NCBI GenBank assembly: GCA_902518965.1
Contig: CABYIQ010000020.1
Coordinates: 1 to 33,248, forward strand
Length of the DNA: 33,248 nucleotides
Direction of reading: 5' to 3'
Source: an uncultured SAR116 cluster alpha proteobacterium
GTDB taxonomy: Bacteria > Pseudomonadota > Alphaproteobacteria > Puniceispirillales > Puniceispirillaceae
The position numbers were made by a program, and so were the translations under genes. Shown here one piece after another: positions 22,063 through 30,322 of the stretch (positions within the stretch are counted from its first letter, which is position 1; the number at the start of each line of letters is the position of its first letter). The notes under the pieces were generated by a model. It was given only the letters and a program-made list of their open reading frames with translations, did not search any database and was not told the DNA's origin.

Positions 22063-22890
22063 TCAGCTTGGAAGGCTTAATTTATCACTAACACCATGCC
22101 GTTTCAGACTGTCAGCCACAAATCCATTTGCCAGCAAATCAGCAATTGTTTCATTCACAAATCCGAGCGCCTCAGTGTGCCCCTTATTCAGCCCAATTGC
22201 CTGCCGGATTGCTGTAAAGGGTGGGTCAATAATCCTATAATTTGGATTATCTGAGCGCATCGCCATCAATTTTGGTTTTAGACAGGCCAGTACGTCACCT
22301 TGCCCCTCTTCAAAGGCTGTTACAGATTCATTAATTGATTCCACACGCTGATAGGTCGGCGCTGTATAATTTTCCTTCAACCACAAATCGTAAGCGCTGC
22401 GTTTATAGAGCACTACTTCAACGCCTTGCTGATTCACATCTGCATTATTGGCAAGCGTACTGCCTTCACGAGTCATGAAATTTGCATCAATCTGGATATA
22501 GGGTTGACTGAAATCAATGACCTCAGCCCTTTCCGGCTCCACCGCAATATTGCCAATATCCCAAATATCACATCCTGCCGCATCGGCAAGCATGCCTGGT
22601 CCCTCAAACGGAATTAGCTCACAGGAAACGCCTAGCCGGCGAGCCAACTCATGTGCCACATCAGGTGAAAGCCCGTCTGGCTGCCCAGATGCTGTCCGCC
22701 CCGATACAAGCAAGAAATTACTCATATTTATTGCTGCTCGAATCATTCCATGCGGAGCCAAGCTCGCTGTTATAACATCATTCAATTGCTGACCCTGTTC
22801 GATATCGACTACTTTATTTTGCCTTGCCTGTGCCGTTTTCTGCAAGCCGTAATCACCTCTCCGCCTCTTGAAAAACCACACTGACATCAT
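22063..22890 (-). CDS. Solute-binding protein family 3-like, without signal peptide
   Basis: A 275-residue protein with the family 3 periplasmic-binding fold: opening strand (GMIRAAINMSNFLLV), PDGLSPDVAHELARRLGV, the domain-crossing CDIWDIGNIAVEPERAEVIDFSQPYI, and a C-terminal helix ending FVADSLKRHG. These features match amino-acid-type binding proteins. There is no Sec signal peptide: the N-terminus is polar and basic (FKRRRGDYG). A family of such signal-less homologues exists in Proteobacteria and its role is unclear. No permease or ATPase genes are adjacent. The 189-bp gap 21874-22062 holds no gene. Confidence 0.8.
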   Translation of the reverse strand: MMSVWFFKRRRGDYGLQKTAQARQNKVVDIEQGQQLNDVITASLAPHGMIRAAINMSNFLLVSGRTASGQPDGLSPDVAHELARRLGVSCELIPFEGPGMLADAAGCDIWDIGNIAVEPERAEVIDFSQPYIQIDANFMTREGSTLANNADVNQQGVEVVLYKRSAYDLWLKENYTAPTYQRVESINESVTAFEEGQGDVLACLKPKLMAMRSDNPNYRIIDPPFTAIRQAIGLNKGHTEALGFVNETIADLLANGFVADSLKRHGVSDKLSLPS

Positions 22891-22941
22891 ACCTAAGAAG
22901 TATGGGGCTTAGAGATCTTTGCGTCAAAAGCGGAAAACAAA

Positions 22942-23340
22942 ATGTACAAAATATTGGTTTGCCTGATTGCCGTAATGACATGGCCACTTGCAGGCGCAAC
23001 AGCCACTACTCTTGATAAGGTCTGGCAGACAGGCCTTTTCTGTCAGTCTGTGTTTCCAGACAGGGCGCTAGACAATTTTTTCGTTATTGATGCTCAGAAA
23101 AGCCGTATGCTAGTCGCCTCATTCAATGATGATAGAGTGAGCTTTGATGCGCCGCCAATTGGCCTCAGCAAAACACCTGATGAGCTGGTGAACCGAAAAT
23201 CAGGACTGACCCTGAACCGGAAAACCCTTCAGATGAAATGGCGAAATCGGAAAAGCCAGTGTCAGATAAAGTCTGTGGATGAGCTAAACGAGCTGGCACA
23301 AGCGCATTTAAAGTACCTGTTGGGCGACAACAAGATTTGA
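22942..23340 (+). CDS. Small exported protein, unknown
   Basis: A 132-residue protein with a signal peptide (MYKILVCLIAVMTWPLAGATA, cleavage near residue 21). The mature part has two cysteines, one early (LFCQSVF) and one late (KSQCQIKS), probably forming a disulfide, and appears beta-rich. No family recognised. Divergent from the binding-protein gene with a 51-bp gap, and upstream of tRNA-Glu. Base composition fits the chromosomal half. Confidence 0.6.
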   Translation: MYKILVCLIAVMTWPLAGATATTLDKVWQTGLFCQSVFPDRALDNFFVIDAQKSRMLVASFNDDRVSFDAPPIGLSKTPDELVNRKSGLTLNRKTLQMKWRNRKSQCQIKSVDELNELAQAHLKYLLGDNKI

Positions 23341-23407
23341 GTTAAACGACACTACATTATAAACCGACATATCCCGTTGGCTAACTTTCGACACATTTTG
23401 AAGAAAA

Positions 23408-23483
23408 TGGCATCCCGTACGGGATTCGAACCCGTGTTGCCGCCGTGAAAGGGCGGTGTCCTAAACCACTAGACGAACGGGAC
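23408..23483 (-). tRNA. tRNA-Glu(UUC)
   Basis: 76 nt with CCA. Acceptor GTCCCGT/ACGGGAT, anticodon loop CTTTCAC giving UUC, T loop TTCGAAT. All arms fold. A degraded copy of its 3' half lies in the island at 8214-8257. Confidence 0.96.
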
Positions 23484-23624
23484 GCAAGCGGTTTGATCTG
23501 TTATCTATCCAAACTCATCTGGTAAATCAAGCCTGAACCGTTAAAAAATCAGCAAAAAATGGAATCAAAATTAAATTTCGGCCTGATGCCTACTCGCCAA
23601 GACGATAGTCTTCTCACAATGCTG

Positions 23625-25421
23625 TCAGGATGCGGCGATATCTTCGATCAGAAACTGAACAGCCCCTCCCCCTCGCCAATTGTCTCTCTGCAGGCGGCCT
23701 AATACCCGCACTGGACCAGGTTCAGGTGTTTTCGCGAGAAACTGGCCAAGCTTTGTACCCGCAATGCCAAAACTGACTGCCTGCAGAGGGCTAGCAGTCC
23801 CATCATCTAGCAAAACTGAAAGATGCGCTTTTTCCTTGCCCATCCAGCGCAGATTCTTTAACCGGCAATGCGTAATCACAAACCTTGGTTCAGCATGACC
23901 TGCTCCAAAGGGACCAACAGCATCCAGACCATCTACCAGTGCAGAGTTGCAGCCTGCAACAGAAAGGCTGTGGCAATATCTGAACACACGGTTGGGTACA
24001 CCTGAAAAAACAGTTCGCGCTCTGTCGATAAGAAACATCTCAAAATCAGCTAACTGCGCCTCATCTAGACTCAATCCGGCAGCCATATCATGCCCACCCC
24101 CACTCTTCAAATGACCCAGCTCACAAGCCGCTAATATCTGATCACCAATTGAGAATCCAGCAACCGAACGGGCTGATCCTTTGCCCCGGCCCTGAGCGTC
24201 AAACGAGATTATAATCACAGGTCGATGATAGGCATCTTTTAGGCGGCCGGCAACAATACCAATAACACCTTCATGCCAGTTCTCTCTGGCCAGCACCAGA
24301 ACGGGCAAATCAGGCTGCGCAGCTAGCTTTTCTTCTGCCATCTGTTCGGCAGCGATGCGCACAGCAGCCTCTTCAGCCCGCCTGTCTGTATTCAGCCGAT
24401 CAATCTGCATGGCCAGCGTATCTGCAATATCTGGATCTGAGTTTGTAAGAATCTGTACACCCAGATCAGAGCAGCCAAGCCGCCCTCCAGCATTCAGACG
24501 CGGCCCCAGCACAAAGCCAAGCGTGTGCATAGAAGGAAATTGATCAAGGCGGGCAATGTCCATCAAAGCTCGTAAGCCTTCATTGCCCCGCCGTCCCAGA
24601 ACTTTTAAACCCTGTTTGACAAAGGCCCGGTTAACCCCTTTCAGCGGTACCACATCACAGGCTGTTGCCAGCGCAACCAAATCCAATACTGCCATCATAT
24701 CCGGCAACTGTCCCGTTTGATCTGTTATACCCTGCGCCCGGCAGACCCGCACTACACCAGCTAGAACCAGAAAGCACACCGCAGTGGCACATAGATGGCC
24801 AAGACCACTGTCATCATCAATCCGGTTCGGATTAATAACCGCCTCTGCTCTGGGCAACACAACACCTGCTTTGTGATGGTCAATAACAATTACAGACATA
24901 CCTTCTTCAGCTGCAGCTGCCAGAGGCGCATGTGCTGTGATCCCGCAATCGACTGTGAGGATTAACTCTGCACCCTGCGCCTTCAGAGCTTTCAGTGCCT
25001 CCAGATTTGGCCCATAACCCTCTTTAAAACGGTCAGGAATATGGCACCATACAGGCACACCAAACGCTCCTAACACCAGCCTGAATAATGCCGCACTGCA
25101 TGCGCCATCAACATCATAATCACCAAACAAACCAATGGGTTGTTTGTTTTTTACAATGTCTTTTATTAAGTTTATAGCATGTTCTGCATCCTTCATGACA
25201 TAGGGATCAGGCAAGCTGGTGCGTAATTTGGGATCCAGAAAATCAGCGATTGTCTCATCGTTCAAGCCTAAGCTGGCTAGATGCCAGCACAAGGAATAGG
25301 GCAGGTTTAACCGTTCTTCAAACAAAGCTGCCATACGCGCTGTCTCAGCGTCTGAAAGTTGGGTGGGCACTTGCTGCCATCTGGCCCCGGAATACGAGCT
25401 ATTCACACTAGCAAGAGCCAT
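23625..25421 (-). CDS. recJ: Single-stranded-DNA exonuclease RecJ
   Basis: About 598 residues, normal for the family. DHH-superfamily motifs: GLFGDYDVDGACSAAL (motif I), LTVDCGIT (motif II), VIDHHKAG (motif III), and the later ATACDVVPL motif and RLNAGGRLG. The DHHA1 domain has SGGGHDMAAGLSL, followed by an OB fold. It degrades single-stranded DNA 5' to 3' in RecF-pathway recombination and mismatch repair. The ATG at 25421 has AGGA eight bases before it; another in-frame ATG at 25436 lacks one. It follows hom by 11-26 bp, so both are likely on one transcript. Confidence 0.95.
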   Translation of the reverse strand: MALASVNSSYSGARWQQVPTQLSDAETARMAALFEERLNLPYSLCWHLASLGLNDETIADFLDPKLRTSLPDPYVMKDAEHAINLIKDIVKNKQPIGLFGDYDVDGACSAALFRLVLGAFGVPVWCHIPDRFKEGYGPNLEALKALKAQGAELILTVDCGITAHAPLAAAAEEGMSVIVIDHHKAGVVLPRAEAVINPNRIDDDSGLGHLCATAVCFLVLAGVVRVCRAQGITDQTGQLPDMMAVLDLVALATACDVVPLKGVNRAFVKQGLKVLGRRGNEGLRALMDIARLDQFPSMHTLGFVLGPRLNAGGRLGCSDLGVQILTNSDPDIADTLAMQIDRLNTDRRAEEAAVRIAAEQMAEEKLAAQPDLPVLVLARENWHEGVIGIVAGRLKDAYHRPVIIISFDAQGRGKGSARSVAGFSIGDQILAACELGHLKSGGGHDMAAGLSLDEAQLADFEMFLIDRARTVFSGVPNRVFRYCHSLSVAGCNSALVDGLDAVGPFGAGHAEPRFVITHCRLKNLRWMGKEKAHLSVLLDDGTASPLQAVSFGIAGTKLGQFLAKTPEPGPVRVLGRLQRDNWRGGGAVQFLIEDIAAS

Positions 25422-25447
25422 TGAAGCTATCCTCATTTGATCGGGGT

Positions 25448-26761
25448 TTACGCCTCATCCACAATCGGCAGGGCCATTACCGCACCAGAGATAAAGCGAG
25501 CTGATGACAGGCTGGAACAAGCAGCCTTTATCTGGTCAGGTGCAGTTGGATGAGTGGTCAGAACAAGCGCAACCGGCTTATCATCTGACTGCCCTTTCTG
25601 CAGCATGGATTCAACTGATATCTGCTGGTCTCGCAAAATAGAGGTAACCGCAGACAGGACCCCTGTTTCATCCATGACCATCAGACGCAAATAATACCGT
25701 CTGGCCTGCTTATCTTTTTTTTGCGTTGCTTGAGCCAACTGTCCAACACGCATGCCAAAGGGCAGGCCGCCACGCGATGCGGCAACATCAATGACATCTG
25801 CCAGCACAGCTGAAGCTGTTGGCCCAGCCCCTGCTCCGGGTCCGATGCAGAGCACAGTCTGAACAGGCTCTGCCATGAACTCAACCGCATTGAGCGCCCC
25901 GCCGATTTGTGCCAATTGGCTGGTTTTGGCTACCAGACAGGGCTGAACCGTTGCCGGGGACTGAGGCTCGGCATGACCAAGCAGCTTGATTACATAACCC
26001 AATTCACCTGCATAGGAGATGTCTGTATCTGTAACCTGACGAATGCCAGTGACTTGCAAAGCTCCAAAATCAATCTGTTCTGCAAAAGCCATTGCCGCCA
26101 ATATCGAAAGCTTATGGGCAGCGTCAACACCATCAATATCAAAGCTAGGGTCAGCCTCAGCATACCCTTTTGCCTGTGCCTCAGCCAGCACATCATCAAA
26201 ACCGCGACCTGTGTGCGTCATCTCAGAAAGAATATAATTACATGTCCCGTTAAGAATGCCAGTAACCCTCCTTATATCATTACCTGCCAGCCCCTCGCGC
26301 AGCACCTTTAGCGCCGGAATCCCACCTGCAACAGCAGCTTCAAATTTCAGCCTGACACCTGCTTGCTCAGCCAGTCCCGCCAGCCGCTGACCGTGATGGG
26401 CAATTAAAGCTTTATTGGCTGTGACGACATGTTTTCCCGCCTGCAGCGCACTCTCAGCAAGCGCCAGCGCGATCCCGCCCTCGCCGCCAATCAATTCAAT
26501 AACCACATCCACATCAGCGCGTCTAGCTAGGGCCAGCGCATCAGTTTCGAAGGCAATTCCGGTTCTCTCAAAACCGCGATCTGAATCTGAACGTGCACTT
26601 ACCGCTACTAGGCGCAAACAGCGACCAGCCCTCGCCGATAGTCTGTCTGCAGCCTGAACAAGCTGCCGTGCTGTTTCCGCGCCAACTACGCCCAAACCGG
26701 CAATAGCTATGGTCAAATCCGGTCCAGAAGAAAGCCTCAGTTCTTTATCTGTATCTGACAT
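25448..26761 (-). CDS. hom: Homoserine dehydrogenase with ACT domain
   Basis: A 437-residue enzyme reducing aspartate semialdehyde to homoserine, the branch to threonine and methionine. The N-terminal NAD(P) Rossmann motif is GLGVVGAETA, followed by VVTANKALIA; the catalytic domain has GGIPALKVLREGL, ILNGTCNYIL and the Asp/Lys-containing YAEADPSFDIDGVDAAHKL. Residues about 355-437 are an ACT domain, usually giving threonine feedback control. Gene order hom-recJ is seen in many Alphaproteobacteria. No leader peptide or attenuator is visible in the 115 bp upstream. Confidence 0.95.
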   Translation of the reverse strand: MSDTDKELRLSSGPDLTIAIAGLGVVGAETARQLVQAADRLSARAGRCLRLVAVSARSDSDRGFERTGIAFETDALALARRADVDVVIELIGGEGGIALALAESALQAGKHVVTANKALIAHHGQRLAGLAEQAGVRLKFEAAVAGGIPALKVLREGLAGNDIRRVTGILNGTCNYILSEMTHTGRGFDDVLAEAQAKGYAEADPSFDIDGVDAAHKLSILAAMAFAEQIDFGALQVTGIRQVTDTDISYAGELGYVIKLLGHAEPQSPATVQPCLVAKTSQLAQIGGALNAVEFMAEPVQTVLCIGPGAGAGPTASAVLADVIDVAASRGGLPFGMRVGQLAQATQKKDKQARRYYLRLMVMDETGVLSAVTSILRDQQISVESMLQKGQSDDKPVALVLTTHPTAPDQIKAACSSLSSARFISGAVMALPIVDEA

Positions 26762-26876
26762 AATGGTCTAACTTTCGTCCCTGACTATGCGGTGTCTTTA
26801 ACGGTTCGCAAACCTCAAAACGTTCCGATGGCAGATGTACCCTTCTGCTTGGACTTTGGCAAGCATTACACAAAAA

Positions 26877-27602
26877 TCATTTTTGGGCAGACCTATCACC
26901 AGCGCAAATAAAATTAGTAATCTGCGCACAATGCAGGGCGGTGGTGTCAAACACGGGTAAATCTGTGTCCTTCTGGCTGATCAGAAGTCCAATTTCCGTA
27001 CAGCCTAAAATTACACCGTCACAGCCTTTTGTTTCCGATTCATCCCTGATTATCTGCAGGAAGGTTGTGCGCGAATCTGAAACAATCACACCTTTGCATA
27101 ATTCTTCATAAATCACCTGATGAACGATGTGACGGTGCTGTGTTTCCGGTATATGAACCGCCCCGCCTGCGGATGCGAGGAACGCATCCAAAGGGGCGGT
27201 GTAGAAATCCTGTTCCATTGTAAAGGACGTTGCCAACAACAAAGGCTGCCGTGATGGGCTAGCCAGTATCGCTTCGGCTGTTGCATCAGTGATATGCAGG
27301 AACGGGACTGCCACAGCAGAAATGATATAATCAGCCAGCTTATGCATAGTATTTGTAGCCAGAGCTATAGCCTCCGCCCCTGCCGCCTGCAGCGCCGTAG
27401 CCTGTTCTGCCAGCAGCCTGCCCGCTTCTGCCCACTGCCCCGAAGCTTGCAGTGTTTCAATTTCAGCAAAATCAAAGGACTTTATCAGCAAAGGGGCAGA
27501 ATGAAGCCCACCTTTCCGGGCTTGCACATCTTCATTGATCAGCTTGTAATAGATCTGGGTGCTTTGCCAGCTCATGCCGCCAAGAAGTCCAACTGTGCGC
27601 AT
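26877..27602 (-). CDS. Aspartate/glutamate racemase family protein (YgeA/RacX-like)
   Basis: 241 residues from the ATG at 27602, chosen for GGAGAG six bases upstream and because MRTVGLLGGMSWQST is the usual family start; the open frame continues 40 codons upstream without family sequence. Motifs: ATNTMHKLAD, where a Thr stands at the first catalytic position as in E. coli YgeA, and LGCTEIGLLI with the second catalytic Cys. It probably racemises amino acids without PLP, with broad or unknown specificity. Cytoplasmic; divergent from the first GcvT-fusion gene. Confidence 0.9.
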   Translation of the reverse strand: MRTVGLLGGMSWQSTQIYYKLINEDVQARKGGLHSAPLLIKSFDFAEIETLQASGQWAEAGRLLAEQATALQAAGAEAIALATNTMHKLADYIISAVAVPFLHITDATAEAILASPSRQPLLLATSFTMEQDFYTAPLDAFLASAGGAVHIPETQHRHIVHQVIYEELCKGVIVSDSRTTFLQIIRDESETKGCDGVILGCTEIGLLISQKDTDLPVFDTTALHCAQITNFICAGDRSAQK

Positions 27603-27817
27603 CTGCCGCTCTCCGCCCGAAAGTGTAATTTGAAGTAAGGTTATCAATTGCCTACAACCCCAGCAAGCTGCTGTTCTATACTCTTTGTCTTCTGAAGACG
27701 ATTTCTTTTCGTGATTTGACAATTATGCATCAGTAGAGGGTTGGTAATGTTTGAGATGTGGCGTAGTGAGATAGAGACAGCTATGGCCGCAAAATGGCAA
27801 TGCAGACGGGGGAGCAT

Positions 27818-30316
27818 ATGGCAGAAACAAATGCAGTTGAAGACACAAACGGCACTTTTTCACTTCCTTCTCATGCTCGGGTTGTGATTATTGGTGGCGG
27901 TTCGGTCGGCTGTTCTGTTGCTTGGCATCTGGGCCTTGAAGGCTGGTCAGATGTAGTCTTGCTAGAAAAAAATGAACTAACCTCTGGCTCCACATGGCAT
28001 GCGGCAGGCAACTGCCCGAATTATGTCGGCTCATGGACCGTAATGAAAATGCAGCATTATTCCTGTGAGCTTTACCGCAAGCTGCCGGAATTAACTGATT
28101 ATCCGATAAACTACCATGTCACTGGGTCTATACGTCTTGCCCATTCGCGCCAGCGGATGGAGGAATTTGCCCATGTCCGATCTATGGCCCGGCAGATGGG
28201 TTTTGAGATGGAAATTATGTCAAATTCGGATATGAGGGGTGTCTATCCCTTTCTTGAAACACATGATCTGGAAGGCGGCATCTGGGATGATTATGACGGG
28301 GATATCGACCCTGCCCAGCTGACCCAAGCCTTTGCCAAAGGCGCACGCGATATGGGTGTGAAGATTATCCGGTTCTGTCCGGTCACTCATGTTGCCCGCA
28401 AGAATGATCTATGGTTCATCAGCACTCCGCAGGGAACCATCAAGGCAGATGTAGTTGTTAATGCCGCAGGGTACCGCGCAGCAGAACTTGGTGCGATGTT
28501 TGGCCGTGATGTGCCCTGTATTTCGCTAGCACATCAATATCTGATCACAGAAGCCATTCCAGAGCTGACCGCACGGGACAAAAAGCTGCCATTGCTGCGG
28601 GATCCTGACAGCTCTTATTATCTTCGGCAGGAAAAAGATGGCTTGCTGCTTGGTCCTTATGAAAAGAACTGTAGGGCCCATTGGACAGAGGCATCGGACC
28701 AGATGCCGGAAGATTTTTCCTTTCAGCTTTATCCTGATGATCTGAACAGGCTTGAATGGTATATTGAAGATGCTTGCGCGCGAGTTCCTATTCTAGGTTC
28801 AGGGGGCATCACAAGGGTGGTGAACGGGCCAATTCCATACACACCAGATGGATTGCCTAATGTGGGGCCTATGCCGGGTATACCAAATGCTTATGAAGCT
28901 TGCGTATTTACATTTGGAATCGTCCAGGCTGGTGGAGCGGGAAAATTGCTGTCTGAATATATTGTTCATGGTGAACCAGAAACAGATGCTTGGGCTGTGG
29001 ACCCGCGCCGTTTCACTGATCATGTTGATAGTGTCTATGCCAAAGCTAAGGCATTGGAAGTCTACAGTCATGAATATGCAATTCACTTCCCGGGAATTCA
29101 ATGGGCTGACGGCAGACCTGTGAAAATGGGCCCACTCTATCACAAACATCTGGAAGAGGGGGGCATTATGGGCTCCTATGGTGGTTGGGAACGGGTTGAC
29201 TATTTTGCACCTGAGGGCCATGACCACAGCCAGGTTGACAGCTACGACAGACAACCTTTCTTTAAAATTGTCGGGGCTGAATGTCGCCATGTGTCTGAAC
29301 ATGTCGGCATTTTGGATCTACCAGGCTTTTCGCGCACACGCCTCTCCGGTGCAGGAGCAGCTGACTGGCTATCCGGGCTGATGACCAATAAGCTTCCAGG
29401 CATTGGCCGCACAGGCCTTGCCTATTTTGCCTCTGTAAAGGGAAGAATTTTGTCAGAAATGTCTGTCACCCGCTTTGCAGAAAATGAATTCTGGTTAATT
29501 TTTGGTGCAGGAGCCTATTGGCATGACCGGGATTTACTTGCTGCAGCCCTACCTATCAATAGCGCCATAACCCTGGAGGATGAAACCCGCGCTTATTCAA
29601 CCTTTCTGGTCACGGGCCCACGTTCACGCGATCTTCTGACGGCTCTGTCTGACGATGATTTTGGCAACGATGCCTTTCCCTGGCTGGCTCACAAATCTGT
29701 GACCGTCGCCGGAGTGAAAATGACAGCTTTGCGTGTATCCTTTACGGGTGAAATGGGCTGGGAACTGCATCTGCCTGTTGCTGAAACAGAAGCAGTTCAT
29801 TCAATGTTACGTGCTGCCGGGCAGGATTTTAACCTAAAACCGTTTGGAATGCTTGCACTGGAGAGTATGCGGCTTGAAAAAGGTTACCGCTCCTGGAAAG
29901 GCGATCTGACCTCAGATTATAACCTTTTTGACTGCGGCCTCGGTCGGTGGGTTCATCTTAGCAAAGACGAATTTGTTGGCCGAAACGCGTTGGCGGCACT
30001 AAAGGACAAACCTCACCGCCAGTTTGTCACGCTGGCAGTTGATGATGCTGCTGATGGCGTGAATTTTGGAGAGGCTGTCTATCTGTCATCTGTCTTTAGT
30101 GACAACAAGGGTCAGAAAATCGTTGGCCTTGTTTTGTCTGGTGGGTATGGGCACCGCACCCGCACATCTCTTGCTCTTGCCGTGCTTGAGGTTGGACAGG
30201 ATGCGAGCATTGGGCGCGAGGTAAGTGTAGAGGTCGTAGGCAGGATGCGATCTGCGCGGATAATTGCGCATACACAAGCGTCATATGACGCAGAGAATCT
30301 GCTTCTGAAAGGATAA
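27818..30316 (+). CDS. FAD-dependent oxidoreductase-GcvT fusion (dimethylglycine/sarcosine dehydrogenase-like), copy 1
   Basis: 832 residues from the ATG at 27818 (GGGGG five bases upstream; two earlier ATGs lack this). Residues 20-390 are a DAO-type FAD domain with GGGSVG at 26-31 and His61 in STWHAAG, equivalent to the His that holds FAD covalently in dimethylglycine dehydrogenase. Then comes the FAO_M linker (about 395-450) and a C-terminal GcvT/aminomethyltransferase domain with a folate-binding region (ESMRLEKGYRSW). It should oxidise an N-methylated amine and pass the C1 unit to tetrahydrofolate. The active-site segment after the His (NCPNYVGSW) differs from copy 2 (LIAQLRATQ), so the two copies probably have different substrates. 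Confidence 0.87.
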   Translation: MAETNAVEDTNGTFSLPSHARVVIIGGGSVGCSVAWHLGLEGWSDVVLLEKNELTSGSTWHAAGNCPNYVGSWTVMKMQHYSCELYRKLPELTDYPINYHVTGSIRLAHSRQRMEEFAHVRSMARQMGFEMEIMSNSDMRGVYPFLETHDLEGGIWDDYDGDIDPAQLTQAFAKGARDMGVKIIRFCPVTHVARKNDLWFISTPQGTIKADVVVNAAGYRAAELGAMFGRDVPCISLAHQYLITEAIPELTARDKKLPLLRDPDSSYYLRQEKDGLLLGPYEKNCRAHWTEASDQMPEDFSFQLYPDDLNRLEWYIEDACARVPILGSGGITRVVNGPIPYTPDGLPNVGPMPGIPNAYEACVFTFGIVQAGGAGKLLSEYIVHGEPETDAWAVDPRRFTDHVDSVYAKAKALEVYSHEYAIHFPGIQWADGRPVKMGPLYHKHLEEGGIMGSYGGWERVDYFAPEGHDHSQVDSYDRQPFFKIVGAECRHVSEHVGILDLPGFSRTRLSGAGAADWLSGLMTNKLPGIGRTGLAYFASVKGRILSEMSVTRFAENEFWLIFGAGAYWHDRDLLAAALPINSAITLEDETRAYSTFLVTGPRSRDLLTALSDDDFGNDAFPWLAHKSVTVAGVKMTALRVSFTGEMGWELHLPVAETEAVHSMLRAAGQDFNLKPFGMLALESMRLEKGYRSWKGDLTSDYNLFDCGLGRWVHLSKDEFVGRNALAALKDKPHRQFVTLAVDDAADGVNFGEAVYLSSVFSDNKGQKIVGLVLSGGYGHRTRTSLALAVLEVGQDASIGREVSVEVVGRMRSARIIAHTQASYDAENLLLKG

Positions 30317-30322
30317 AGCAAG

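Noticed and set aside
28799-29302. Long antisense frame inside GcvT-fusion copy 1
   Set aside because: It opposes a well-supported gene, has no family sequence and no ribosome site; it is a by-product of codon bias. The same applies to the other antisense frames over recJ, hom, nhaA and copy 2.
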